From the NCBI GenBank assembly GCA_963800505.1, contig CAWDBL010000020.1, positions 1-64,000 of the forward strand: a stretch of 64,000 nt of DNA, read 5' to 3'. A model generated the notes under the pieces. That model was not told the DNA's origin and did no database searches. It worked only from the letters and a program-made list of their open reading frames with translations. The position numbers and the translations under genes are program-made. Shown in pieces: positions 7,057 through 17,021 of this stretch (the stretch's first letter is position 1; the number at the start of each line of letters is the position of its first letter). Source of the DNA: Fodinibacter sp963800505. GTDB lineage: Bacteria; Actinomycetota; Actinomycetes; Actinomycetales; Dermatophilaceae.

Positions 7057-8688
7057 ATGACACTCGCGCGGACGGTGGCCGAGGTCCTTACCGAGCACGT
7101 AGTGTTCGAGGTCGAGTCGATCGACCGGATGTACCTGAACGTGTATGTGCCGCAGCTGCAAAGGGCCGGCCAGGTCGCCGGGTTCCTGAGGCGCGATCAC
7201 GGCTTCCCGATCGCCTCCACCGCTCTGGTCGCACCGATGTCGCGGGCTTTCGTCGACGGGCTGTACCGGTACGCCGCGACCTGTGACGTGCCGATCGTGC
7301 GCTTCGCGAAGGGGCAGCGCAAGGATGATGTGATGCAGGCCCACTTGCGCGGGTTCACCGGCACCGACGAGGTCGTCTTCATCGGGGTGGCGCAGGAGAA
7401 GGCCCACGTGTTCCGTACCGAGCGGCGGCACAACCCGGTCACCGGCGCGCCCTACCCGTGGATCGTGTCCACGACCGCGGTGGTCAACCACTACTACGTG
7501 TACGCCGTGGACGACGACTTCGGCCCGTTCTTCCTGAAGTTCTGCTCCTACTTCCCGTACACCGCCCGGCTCTGCATCAACGGGAACGAGTACGCCAAAC
7601 GGCAGGCGACCAAGGCCGGGATCGGCTTCACCGCCCTGGACAACGGGTTCGCGGCGTTGGACGACCTCGACGACGTCACGACGCTGCAGCGGATCTGTGA
7701 CGATCTGAGCGCGGAGCGCATCGACGCGCTCCTGCGCAAGTGGCTGGCCCGCCTGCCGCACCCCTACAGCGCCGCGGACCGGGCGGCCGGGTACCGGTAC
7801 GACATCTCGGTCTTGCAGGCCGAGTTCTCCCTGACCCAGATGCTCGACACCCCGGTCAGCGGCCGCGTGTTCTTCGAGCAAGTCATCCACGACAACCTCG
7901 ACCTGGGCCGCCCGGACCGGGTCCAGCTGATCTTCGCCCGGCAGATCCAGCGCGGCAGGAAGCGCCCGACCCCGGGCCGGTTCCGCACCCGGGTGATCAC
8001 TCAGCACGTGACCCCGAGCCTGTACGTGGACTACAAGCACACCACGATCAAGCAGTACCACAAGGAAGGACGAGCCCTTCGGACCGAGACCACGATCAAC
8101 GACACCTACGACTTCAACGTCGGTAGGCGGCTGACCAACCTGCCCGCCCTGCGGCAGATCGGCTTCTCAGCCAACCGACGCCTCCTCGGCGTCCAACGAC
8201 TCAGCCACAGCCCTGCCGACGGCGCAGCGACTCTCGCTGCGGTCACCAGCCCCGTCTTCACCACCACAGGTGGTCGCGTCCCCGGGATCCGGTTCACCGA
8301 CCCTCGCGCCCAGGCGCTGCTGTCCACCCTGTGCATCTTCCGGCTCCTGCCCAACGGATTCACCAACCGAGACCTGCGGGACCTGCTCGCGCCCCTGCTC
8401 GGGCAGCCACCAGGCACCCTCACCCCAGGCCAAGCCACCTACGACCTGCGCCGACTGCGTCATCACGGCTTCATCGAACGCATCCCGGGCAGCCACCGCT
8501 ACCGCGTCACCGACACCGGCCACTCACCGGCCCTGTTCCTCACCCGCGCGCACGACCGGATCCTGCGTGACGGGCTCGCCCAGATCGCCCACACACCAAC
8601 CGAATTCACCACCAAACTCCGCGCCGTCGATCGCGCCTACACCGACGCCGTCAACGCACTGCTCACCACAGGAGGCCTCGCTGCATAA
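7057..8688 (+). CDS. Uncharacterised 543-aa protein in the mobile zone
   Basis: I cannot assign a function. I recall close relatives annotated only as hypothetical in many actinomycetes, often in several copies, but cannot verify that here. Visible features are an N-terminal DRMYLNVYVPQLQ segment, a highly conserved-looking aromatic core (VNHYYVYAVDDDFGPFFLKF, then CSYFPYTARLCINGNEY), a basic VDYKHTTIKQYHKEGRALRT segment near residue 330, and a C-terminal winged-helix-like part (YDLRRLRHHGFIERIPGSHR, residues about 465-490). There is no signal peptide or membrane segment. The ATG at 7057 has a GGAGG site about 6 bp upstream. The frame is intact although all neighbours on both sides are debris. 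Confidence 0.85.
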   Translation: MTLARTVAEVLTEHVVFEVESIDRMYLNVYVPQLQRAGQVAGFLRRDHGFPIASTALVAPMSRAFVDGLYRYAATCDVPIVRFAKGQRKDDVMQAHLRGFTGTDEVVFIGVAQEKAHVFRTERRHNPVTGAPYPWIVSTTAVVNHYYVYAVDDDFGPFFLKFCSYFPYTARLCINGNEYAKRQATKAGIGFTALDNGFAALDDLDDVTTLQRICDDLSAERIDALLRKWLARLPHPYSAADRAAGYRYDISVLQAEFSLTQMLDTPVSGRVFFEQVIHDNLDLGRPDRVQLIFARQIQRGRKRPTPGRFRTRVITQHVTPSLYVDYKHTTIKQYHKEGRALRTETTINDTYDFNVGRRLTNLPALRQIGFSANRRLLGVQRLSHSPADGAATLAAVTSPVFTTTGGRVPGIRFTDPRAQALLSTLCIFRLLPNGFTNRDLRDLLAPLLGQPPGTLTPGQATYDLRRLRHHGFIERIPGSHRYRVTDTGHSPALFLTRAHDRILRDGLAQIAHTPTEFTTKLRAVDRAYTDAVNALLTTGGLAA

Positions 8689-9125
8689 CCCGACCAGAAC
8701 TTGACCCATCCGTCACAACAATGACTGCCCAAGCCGTCTAGGCGACGGGGGCCGCCGCCCACGTCGCGCGACCATTCGCGCCCGGCGTCCACGCCTGAGG
8801 TAGTTCCGCTCAGGGCGGGCATTGATTTCGACGCTTTGCAACGTTGTCGCACTCCTCTCGGACGTTGGTATTCGCCCACGCGCCGGCGCGTGCTCAAGCG
8901 CCATGGTCTGCGCGACGCCTGTGTCGTCGATAGCGCAGCTTGTGCTACGAAATCTTGCATTGAGCCTTTGCTAGAACTACTGGGCCCTGTACGTTCCGTT
9001 CGGTGCCTTCGGGTGGTGCACCTTCCGCGACCGAACGTCCCGATTCCAGTTGACTGTGGTGAGCCGCGCCACCGTCCAGTATAGAACCAGGATGGTTCCC
9101 GTCAGCCTAACGGTGCCAATTACTG
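8689..9125. other. 437-bp gap without recognisable gene
   Basis: This lower-GC stretch lies between the 543-aa gene and the end of the polysaccharide locus. A short CACGCGCCGGCGCGTG palindrome lies at 8877-8892. Open frames here have no recognisable content. Confidence 0.5.
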
Positions 9126-10368
9126 TTACAGCAGGAATGTCCCCTCGATGCTCATGGCAGATAGAACCACAGGCACCGATATGACCGCACTGAGAGTCGA
9201 CGGTCGGGAACGCAGAAATCTAAAGACGCTATCAACCAAGGCCGCATAGAATCTGGCCATAGCGAAGGCGAGGCCGAGGCCAAGCCCCAAGATGGCGTCA
9301 CCGAATGCGGTGAGAGTCTCGGAAGTGCGCATATCCACCGAGTTTCCGTATACCAGCACCGCAACGCGTTGGCCGTAATCAATGACTGGTTTATTGGGAT
9401 ACAGGACCCGCCGGAACAATCGCAACCGCCTGTTGCTCGATCCCAGCGGCACTTCTCGCAGTTTCGTCTTCACGATGACTCCAAGCTAGCCCCAGAGGAA
9501 ACGAGGAGTCGAACCGTGACAGCGCCGACTCTATTGTTAGATTGCTCGCCCCGTCCCAGTCCCGGTTGCATTACCTACTTCAGCGCGGACCGCTGCGCCC
9601 GCGAAGAATAGGCCAGCCATCAGGACGCCCACGGCAAGTATCGTCAGGACCGTCGATAGTCCAAAACGAGGACGCCAGCTTAACGCGGTCGCGCACTTCG
9701 CTGCTTGAGATCAAAATTGCGATTACGTAAAAGGGGGCGGCTCCTCGGAATGCGCGCCTAAGGGTCAGCAGAACGGCTTGGGCGCCTACTAGTCCCAGCG
9801 CAAGGAGCCGACCGGGGCTCGAAACTGGTGATTTACGACTATACGCTGCAATCAGAGCACCAGCAGCGAATGCAGGTCCAACCCCAGACAAGAGGCCCGG
9901 CCCCATCCAGCACCTTGCCCTGTCACTTGGCCGGTTAGACCGTATGTTCCCTGCCGAATGAGTACAACAGTGGCAACCAGGCCAGCGGAAGAGAGAAGCA
10001 GCGCGGGGCAAATCGTATCCTCGCGTTGCTCCGGACATCAGGTGGACTCTCGCGCCGGAGATAATTCCGCCAACGCAGGTCGCGATCACCCAGATTGCCC
10101 CCAGTGTAAAAATACTGCTGGCGTCGTCACTGCGAAACCGGGTACTAAACACGGGTGCTATTGCGAGGCAGAAGATGAGATAGGTAACCATTACGGAGAT
10201 GAGAGGCGAGAAATGCAGGCGGCCAACCAACACCGCGACGATCGCTGCCGCACCTCCCATCCACGGAAGCGACGTCTCCAAGGCAATGTAAGCTGCGAAG
10301 GTCGAGACCGCGCACACATATAGCGCGAAGAACCGACTGCCCATCAGTTTCACTGCCACCGCATCCAC
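9126..10368 (-). pseudogene. Polysaccharide polymerase (Wzy-like), frameshifted
   Basis: The first part (from a GTG at 10368) encodes successive hydrophobic helices such as FFALYVCAVSTFAAYIALE and VMVTYLIFCLAIAPVF. Helices then continue in other frames: LLLSSAGLVATVVLIRQGTY near 9990-9930, VLTILAVGVLMAGLFFAGAA near 9650-9590, and a last segment TAFGDAILGLGLGLAFAMAR near 9330-9260. Read across about four shifts this is a many-membrane-span protein of O-antigen-polymerase type. Function rests on topology and on the position after the flippase and glycosyltransferase genes, since no sequence motif defines Wzy. It is either decayed or carries sequence errors like its neighbours. Confidence 0.55.
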
Positions 10369-11258
10369 TGAGTCGCCCGCGGCTCATCCGCAGGAACGAC
10401 GAGCCCGGACGGTGGGCGTCAAAACCGGCCAGTACCCCGCGCATTAACATGTGGGTTCGCCGCAAACTCCCCCGCTTTAGCACGTCGATGACCGCGGTCC
10501 GCAGTATGAGGGCGACCGACACCGCGGAAAGCGCCAGGAAGCGGGGACGGGACCGCCACCGGCGCGCGAACCAGAGCCGATTGCGCATCCCGTAATAATA
10601 TGACCCGAGGGTTGGCACAGTTGCGCCACCGCGATGCCACGCCTCAGCTTCGCTCGCCACCACCACGCGCCAGCCCGCCTTGCGAGCTCGGAAGCAGAGA
10701 TCGGCATCCTCCCAATACAGGAAGTACGATAGGTCGAACGGCGCCACGACGTAGCATTCCCCCTTGACCAGCATCATTGCGCCAGTCACCCACTCCGGCA
10801 TCTGCAGGGTAAGAGGATATGGGCGGCCGCATTTTCCCTCGGGAAAGTATCGTGCTCACGGATCCGATACCACCCTGAAATCCCCCGTCGTTCACTGTCA
10901 CTGGTGCAACAATGCCGACGGAGTCATTCGCTAGCGTTGCCAAGCAGGTGGCAACGCATTCCTCTGAAAATCGAAGATCGTTGTTCAATAAAAGGAAGTC
11001 GGAGTCGAAGCCAATACTTCTGGCGGCATGGTCAAAGCCACCGGCAAAACCCAAGTTCCGCGGGGGGACTATCCAGTCAACGGCCGGGTCAAGGCCATCG
11101 GGGCGGAAAGTCAGGTCATTGGCGACAACTGCTACTTCGTCAATCAAGGCGAACTTGGCAAGGCTTGCACTGAGTTCAATCGTCATCGTCGGATCGCCCC
11201 AGTGCACGACTATCGCGTGAAGGGGGTTGACTCTGGCACTCGACTGATCGGCCATCAA
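10350..11258 (-). CDS. Glycosyltransferase family 2, rhamnosyltransferase-like (frameshifted)
   Basis: This transfers an activated sugar onto the growing polysaccharide repeat unit at the inner face of the membrane. The N-terminal frame (from 11258) shows HAIVVHWGDP, PPRNLGFAGGFDHA and LLLNNDLRF, the GT-A fold with its metal-binding acidic pair. Near 10800 the frame changes and continues with VTGAMMLVKGECY and YFLYWEDADLCFRARKAGWR, the hallmark acceptor-side motif of this GT2 subgroup. A second shift near 10395 would give a stop at 10350. The start overlaps the flippase stop by 4 bp. Confidence 0.75.
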
Positions 11259-12526
11259 TTTGCTACTCCATCCAGCGTGTTGTGCCTCATGACCGCACGA
11301 TAGAGAAGGATGGCAGAAAGGGTATACGCGACGACTGACACCGCCGATACGAGGGTGAAATTGTTCGAGCTCGTCGCGAGGGCAAGGAGGCCGACGGTGA
11401 GGCCCCCGGCAAGCAACTGGATGTGCACAGCTTCGCGCGCCGCGCCGACGCTAAGAGCCGCATGAACCAACAGATAGTCAGCGGCTAGTGGAATTGACGC
11501 CAAAAGCAGAACCTGCGTCGGGGCTGACGCGGGCAGGAAGTCCTCGCCGTACAACAGGCGAATCAAGGGCGAGGTCGCCACTATGAGCACCAGCGCAAGG
11601 ACGCTCGTGATGACGAGTGCTGACACCACGCCGCGCCGAATTAGAGAACGGCGCGCGGAGGCGTCATCCATCCCCCGGAGTCGGCTGAACGTGACCATTC
11701 CCACTGACTGACCGAACAGCGCGCACGCACCGGCGGCCGCCGTGCTCACGGCGTAGAAGCCCACGCTCCTGCTGTCCATTCGGCCAGCCACAATGACACG
11801 ATCCAGTTGATAGATCACTTGCGATCCGACGACAAGTGGGAATGCTTGGCGAGCGCCAAGCACTAATCCGCTAGGAGGCTTCCATCGACCTGATCTTCCA
11901 TAACCGGCCCGACGAAACATCTGAGCCGCAAGCACAGACGAGGAAGCGGCCACTGCCGTCCCCAGCAAGAGCAGCCAGTCCTTTGGTAAGTGGTTGTTCC
12001 GCAACGACAACGCGACCACCATGGCGGCCGCGAGAAGTTGTGGAGCCAGCCGAACAAGTTGGAACCCTCCGGTCATCCTTTGCTGCCGCTGAGCCAACCC
12101 TGCGTTATTCGAACTGAGGACACCTCCAAAGACCAAGAGGGTTCCTCCCGCTACGGATGCCCAGCTCGCCACAGCAACGTGCCCCCCGTAGCGAATGATC
12201 GCAAACAAGCCGAAGCCGACGAGGGCCGCAGCAGCCGCCTGAAGTACGAGTGGTTTTGGGAGGTCCTCGTCTGGCCCCCTGTAGGTTACGACCGCTTGGG
12301 TGACGCCTGCCGTGAGCAGCACCGCCGCCATTCCCGCCCAGGTCTGGACCGCGACCACCTCGCCACGAAGCGAGGGTCCGAGGGCTCGCGCAGTCAGGAC
12401 ACCTGTCCCAATACCGAGAACTAGACCGGCAATGTTGCCTCCGCCGACGGCGAAGTGGACGAGCATGCCCCTGCCTCGCCCGAACGCGGCGGGCGGGGAG
12501 GATTCGCTCTTAGTTAATCGTGCCAC
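11255..12526 (-). CDS. Polysaccharide flippase (Wzx/MATE-like)
   Basis: This 423-aa membrane protein has about twelve hydrophobic segments, starting HFAVGGGNIAGLVLGIGTGV and followed by TARALGPSLRGEVVAVQTWA. That is the pattern of the polysaccharide-transport (Wzx) branch of the MVF/MOP flippases. It should move the undecaprenyl-linked repeat unit to the outer face of the membrane. It is one of the few unbroken genes of the locus. It lies between a GT4 gene (13-bp overlap) and the GT2 gene (4-bp overlap). Confidence 0.85.
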   Translation of the reverse strand: MARLTKSESSPPAAFGRGRGMLVHFAVGGGNIAGLVLGIGTGVLTARALGPSLRGEVVAVQTWAGMAAVLLTAGVTQAVVTYRGPDEDLPKPLVLQAAAAALVGFGLFAIIRYGGHVAVASWASVAGGTLLVFGGVLSSNNAGLAQRQQRMTGGFQLVRLAPQLLAAAMVVALSLRNNHLPKDWLLLLGTAVAASSSVLAAQMFRRAGYGRSGRWKPPSGLVLGARQAFPLVVGSQVIYQLDRVIVAGRMDSRSVGFYAVSTAAAGACALFGQSVGMVTFSRLRGMDDASARRSLIRRGVVSALVITSVLALVLIVATSPLIRLLYGEDFLPASAPTQVLLLASIPLAADYLLVHAALSVGAAREAVHIQLLAGGLTVGLLALATSSNNFTLVSAVSVVAYTLSAILLYRAVMRHNTLDGVAN

Positions 12527-13785
12527 AAGATGTCCGCCGGGAACTTGCTCGCGAGCGCCAGACGGTAAGCGTCGAGAAACGGGCGGATGGCTACGTCGGT
12601 GTCAAACATCTCGACAGCACGCCCCCGTGCGGCGGACCGCATTTCCGTTCCGGTCCTCAGCATATGAAGCGTGGCTGCCGCAAATTCGGCCGCCTCGAAT
12701 GGAGAGTGGCTCACTAGCGCCCCCACCTCCTCCATCACAGAGACGCGAGTGCCAGCGGTCTCGGTGGCAACGGCTGGCACGCCGCACGCGATTGCCTCTA
12801 CGGCAGACAAGCCGAGCCCCTCCTCGTACGAGGTCATCCAGAATACGGAGGCACCCTGCAGGAGAGGTGCCAAATCTGCCTCTGCAACGTCACTTCGGAC
12901 ATCAACGTGGCGTGCCAAACCTAATTGGGTCAAGAGGCGATATGCGGCAGGAGCCAGGCCCCCTTTGCCAGCCAGCACAAGTGGTGGTGCTTCCGGCAGG
13001 ATTCTCCGTAGCTCTGAGTATGCAAACAGCATGCGCTCGTATCCCTTGCGGGACTCCGAAAGTCTTCCAACGGACAGGATATAGCGCCCCAATGTATTGC
13101 CTTGAGCGGGCACGAAGTGGTCCGTGTCGACCCCCAGGTGGAGCAAGAATGGCTTCGATACCACGGTGTTGAGTTCATCGCGAGCTTCGCCATTCTCGAT
13201 GAACACTTTGGCTGCGACGCCCAAAGCACGGCGTTCGGTCCATACCGCTGGCGGAGAGTTGAGTCGCGAGCAGGCTTTTCGGAATCCGGTGAGCTCCCGG
13301 GTGGCGCTTGGTCTCTCCCACGCGATGAAGGTGGCCATCTGCAGGGAGATGGGACGGGTAGAACGTGCGGCGGCAAAGCCGATGGCGGGAGACCCACCGA
13401 CGACCTGCACGAGGTCACACTCGTCCAGGGCCACGGTGAGCTCGCGGCGCGGCAGGTAGCGCATGAACTCGAAATCGGCGCCCCGGGCCCCTACGCGGTA
13501 GATGTTTTCTGAGCTGTCCCAGCGGATCAGCGGCCCTGAGGTTCGCAACGGATGAATCATGGACCAGGCCCCGACATCCGCACTGCTCTGGGCCAACTGG
13601 TACACACGCACGTCGAGCCCACGTGATGACAGTGTCGAAGCCAACCATCGAGACACCGTGCCAACGCCACCAGCTTCCGTAAAGCCCTGAGTCACGAGGC
13701 CAAGGACTGGTCGCGCTGGTTTCTTGACTTCGCCCGGCCCGTCCATGCGCCTCAACCTAACCGAGTCCTCTCGCTGATCGGGCAT
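12514..13785 (-). CDS. Glycosyltransferase family 4
   Basis: This GT-B fold enzyme of about 423 aa has an N-terminal GLVTQGFTEAGGVGTVSRWL acceptor loop, a SVGRLSESRKGYERMLFAYS segment starting the donor domain, and the family signature SYEEGLGLSAVEAIACGVPA with the EX7E acidic pair. The product would be a glycosidic bond in the repeat unit. I place the start at the ATG at 13785, with 13746 as an alternative, because upstream sequence overlaps the neighbouring gene's end at 13794. The frame is intact. Confidence 0.85.
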   Translation of the reverse strand: MPDQREDSVRLRRMDGPGEVKKPARPVLGLVTQGFTEAGGVGTVSRWLASTLSSRGLDVRVYQLAQSSADVGAWSMIHPLRTSGPLIRWDSSENIYRVGARGADFEFMRYLPRRELTVALDECDLVQVVGGSPAIGFAAARSTRPISLQMATFIAWERPSATRELTGFRKACSRLNSPPAVWTERRALGVAAKVFIENGEARDELNTVVSKPFLLHLGVDTDHFVPAQGNTLGRYILSVGRLSESRKGYERMLFAYSELRRILPEAPPLVLAGKGGLAPAAYRLLTQLGLARHVDVRSDVAEADLAPLLQGASVFWMTSYEEGLGLSAVEAIACGVPAVATETAGTRVSVMEEVGALVSHSPFEAAEFAAATLHMLRTGTEMRSAARGRAVEMFDTDVAIRPFLDAYRLALASKFPADILWHD

Positions 13786-13793
13786 ACCGAGCG

Positions 13794-14880
13794 TCACTGC
13801 CCTGTGGCGCTGGGCGCCATGCGAGGGGGGTTTCCCCCCGCGACCATCCCAACCAGCTCTACCCACTCGTTTGCGACAGCGGTCCATTCGTACCGAGAAG
13901 TGACCTGCGGAGGGGGAGCGGATACGGCAGTCGAGATCTCTCTGAGGAAGTCTGGGGCCGTTGGGTTCGTGGACGAAACACCCTCATCCTGGTCAAGCAT
14001 CTCGTCCATTGGGGTGCCGACGACAACGCTGGCCCCAGCGCTCCTCGCCTCGAACGCGGGTAGGCCAAACGACTCCAGTTCCGAGGTCACAGCCACGACC
14101 TTGGCCATACCGAACAGCGAGGCCAGCGCATCGGGGGCAAGGTGGTCGTGCGTCTCCCAGACGGTCCTGTGAGCGGTTGGCAAACCAACAACAACGACCC
14201 GCAGGTTTGGATCGGCATCCACCAGAGCCCTCGTGCCACCTCTTCGGCCAGATCTGGTCGCTTGTAGGGGTGCGGTCCAGTCATCAGGACTACGAGGTGA
14301 GACTTCGCAGGTGCGGCCGCGAGCCGGAACCGTGGGTGGACGCCCTGGCGCGCCACTATCGCCGGTCGTCGCGTGCTGTCGTACCACGCCCTTGCAGCGA
14401 AGTCCGAGACAGCCACAGTCGTCGTGGCAAGAGGCGCAGTCATCCGGGTGACGACGAACATGAGCATCGCCCTTCGCCCACCCTCGCCGACCGTTGGGCG
14501 GGGTCAGGTAGTAGACGTTCTGGACGACACTCACGAGGGGCACATGGCCTATTGGCAGTCCCCACTCATGTGGCAGAACGACAAGATCAGCTTCGCACCT
14601 CTTGGCCCAGCGCCAGGCGAAGACAAAATCGCGGATAATGCGGCAAAAGCCCACCAAGGGGCGTACGCGCAGGGAGGGGAAGCTCGGACACGGACTCCGG
14701 CAGAGCCCCGGGAAGGGAGTCGGGGAGAACCAGCATAAGCTTCGTCGCCGGCTGTAGTGAGTTTGTGAGCCCGGCCGCAAAGCTGACTCCTCCCCCGCTG
14801 GTGCGAGCAAGGGAGGTGAGGATCAGGAGGACGCTCGGGCGGGCTACCGTGTCACCCCGAGATGCCTCAGTACGTACCAT
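13794..14880 (-). CDS. Glycosyltransferase family 4 (three frameshifts)
   Basis: Four pieces in alternating frames join into one GT4. The first is VLLILTSLARTSGGGVSFAA (from 14880). The second is VVLPHEWGLPIGHVPLVSVV near 14600-14530. The third is HLVVLMTGPHPYKRPDLAEE near 14300-14250. The last is VVVGLPTAHRTVWETHDHLA running into VTSELESFGLPAFEARSAGA, the donor-site EX7E region. Shifts fall near 14640, 14470 and 14230. Order and spacing match one GT-B protein of about 360 aa. It is a pseudogene if the sequence is right, and a normal gene if indels are errors. Confidence 0.7.
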
Positions 14881-14996
14881 CGGAGAACCCCACTAGTTCA
14901 CGGGTGCATGAAGCTGAGCCGGATAAATGTAGAGGGCCTACCCATTGGACAACTCCAAATCGAGCAATCGACCGGCTTGAGTAAAGACTCAACACT

Positions 14997-16075
14997 CTAC
15001 GAGGCCCTTCGGGGGCTGCCCGGCTTCGAACTTGCGGCGTCGGCGAGATGCTGCATCTCCGGGATCGTGAGCAGCAGCTGTTCGGTCTCCTCGACGGTCA
15101 GCAGCTTGGTGGTGGTGGAGTCGTAGTCCCGTGCGTCAGCGCCGCCGTGCTCGCCCCGTTCGACGTACACCTCGTAGTCGAGAGCGCGTGCGTCCAGCGG
15201 CACCCGGAAGTACTCCCCTTGATCTGTCGCCTGGATGACCTCCTCGCGAGTGAGGAGGGTTTCGAACATCTTCTCGCCGTGACGCATCCCGATGGTTCGC
15301 ACCTCGGGCTCGCCGTGGCCGAGCACGCGGGAGACGGCCCGGGCGAGGGTCGACACGGTGCTGGCGGGCGCCTTCTTGACGAACAGGTCACCCGGGGCAG
15401 CGTGGAGGAAGGCGTGCTCGACGAGTTCGACGGAGTCCTGGAGCGACATCAGGATAGCGCGTCATCGACGGCTCGGTGACGGTGAGTGGTCGTCCCTGTT
15501 CGAGCTGCCGGATGAACAGGGGAATCACCGAGCCGCGCGAGTACATGACGTTGCCATAGCGGGTCACCGCGACCGTCGTCGCCGAATCCGGATGGCTACG
15601 CGCAAAGGCCTGCGCGGTCTTCTCCATGAGTGCCTTGGACATCCCCATCGCATTCACCGGGTAGACCGCCTTGTCCGTGCTGAGGCAGACCACGGCACGG
15701 ACGCCGTTGCGGTGCGAGGCGTCGATGACGTTCTTGCTGCCCATCACGTTGGTCTTGACGGCCTGATCGGGGAAGAACTCGCACGACGGCACCTGCTTCA
15801 GGGCTGCGGCGTGGAAGACGAAGTCGGCGCCTGTGACAGCGTCGGCCACGCTGTCGTAGTCGCGAACGTCACCGACGAAGAACTTCACTCGAGGGTCGCC
15901 GAGGCGCTGGCGCATCTCGTCCTGCTTGGCCTCGTCGCGGCTGAGAACGTTGATGCGCGCCCACGTCGCGCGAAAGGAGACGCCGAGCCATCGTGGATCC
16001 GAACGATCCAGTGCCTCCGGTGATGGTGATGTGGGCTCCGGAGAACGGTGAGGCAGGGCCGGTGGTGTTAGTCAT
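14997..16075 (-). CDS. UDP-GlcNAc 4,6-dehydratase/5-epimerase, FnlA/CapE-like (two frameshifts)
   Basis: This extended SDR protein would start UDP-N-acetyl-L-fucosamine (or related) synthesis. The N-terminus has the NAD motif TGGTGSFG. After a shift near 15980 come RDYDSVADAVTGADFVFHAA and ALKQVPSCEFFPDQAVKTNV, then STDKAVYPVNAMGMSKALME and TRYGNVMYSRGSVIPLF. After a second shift near 15470 come GMRHGEKMFETLLTREEVIQ and a YFRVP segment. These motifs match FnlA/CapE closely. No clear 2-epimerase (FnlC-like) gene is in the window, so the final sugar is uncertain. Confidence 0.8.
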
Positions 16076-17021
16076 CGTGGGGCTTCCTGGATGCAGGGCT
16101 GGTGTTGGTTCTGGTCGCGTGTCCGAGGGCCAGCCAGTCGGCCTCGGTGGTCAGTGGTTGCCATCCTTGCTCGGTGAGCCAGCTCGGAGCCTGAGATTGC
16201 CCGAACCAAGTCATCTCGACGCGACGCGCGTAGGGCTGCAGTCGGGGAAGGACTCGGGCGAGGGCGCCTGCGGCCGCCAGGATTCCGTGCGCCATCCGCC
16301 TGGGGATGAGCCGCGGGCATCGACCTTCGCCGAGCAGTCGGAGAAGGTCGGCCGTCGTGTGCCCCTCCCACGGATGGTGCACGGTGCCAGGGGGCGGCGT
16401 GGCCGACGTGGCGAGCAGAACGAGGGCATCGGCGACGTTGTCGATGTGGGTCTGGGGCGTGGGCGCCGTCCCAGGGCGCGCCACCGTGCTCGCGGGCGAA
16501 CGGGCAATCTGCGACAGCTGCCTGGTGACTCGGCGGGTCGGCCCGTGAACACTCGGCGGCCGATAGACGGTCGTTAGAGCTGGTCCCTGGCTTCGAGCGG
16601 TGCCCTCACCGGCAGCCTTGCTCCGGGCGTAGGGAGAGAAAGGATCAAGGGAGTCAGTGCTGTCGAGCACGGGTCGCCGACCTTGGACCACGGCGCTGCT
16701 CACGTGGACGTACCGTGGCACGCCCGCCTGTCGAGCGGCCGCGCCGACCACTCCCGGAAGGACGGAGTTCGCCGCAACCAGGGACCCGTAGTCGCCTGAC
16801 GAGGCATCGGGGTTTCCAGCGCAGTTGACGACTGCTTCAGCGCCTCGCAGCATTTCCGCGAGCTCCGTCGCTGCGCTCTGTGCCTCGGCGGAGTGCGGGT
16901 CGTCCGTGGTCAACCGAGGAGCACGAACCCGGATGACCCGGAAACCAGCCTGCTCGAGCGCGGAGGCGCAGGCCGAGCCCACGAAGCCAGACGCACCCAC
17001 GACAGCCACAGCCCTGTTCAT
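16068..17021 (-). CDS. NAD-dependent epimerase/dehydratase
   Basis: This 317-aa extended SDR protein has VVGASGFVGSACASALEQAG at the N-terminus, a serine/tyrosine pair in VHVSSAVVQG and YARSKAAGE, and RPPSVHGP. It is intact, overlaps the FnlA/CapE-like gene by 8 bp and follows the GT4 at 17018 with a 4-bp overlap. It may reduce or epimerise the nucleotide sugar made by that dehydratase. It lacks the C-terminal cupin of CapF, so a CapF role is not supported. The substrate cannot be read from sequence. Confidence 0.75.
   Translation of the reverse strand: MNRAVAVVGASGFVGSACASALEQAGFRVIRVRAPRLTTDDPHSAEAQSAATELAEMLRGAEAVVNCAGNPDASSGDYGSLVAANSVLPGVVGAAARQAGVPRYVHVSSAVVQGRRPVLDSTDSLDPFSPYARSKAAGEGTARSQGPALTTVYRPPSVHGPTRRVTRQLSQIARSPASTVARPGTAPTPQTHIDNVADALVLLATSATPPPGTVHHPWEGHTTADLLRLLGEGRCPRLIPRRMAHGILAAAGALARVLPRLQPYARRVEMTWFGQSQAPSWLTEQGWQPLTTEADWLALGHATRTNTSPASRKPHDD

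Noticed and set aside
8877..8892. 16-bp palindrome CACGCGCCGGCGCGTG as an operator
   Set aside because: It is short, made only of GC-rich alternating bases and not close to a gene start. It can occur by chance in this composition.
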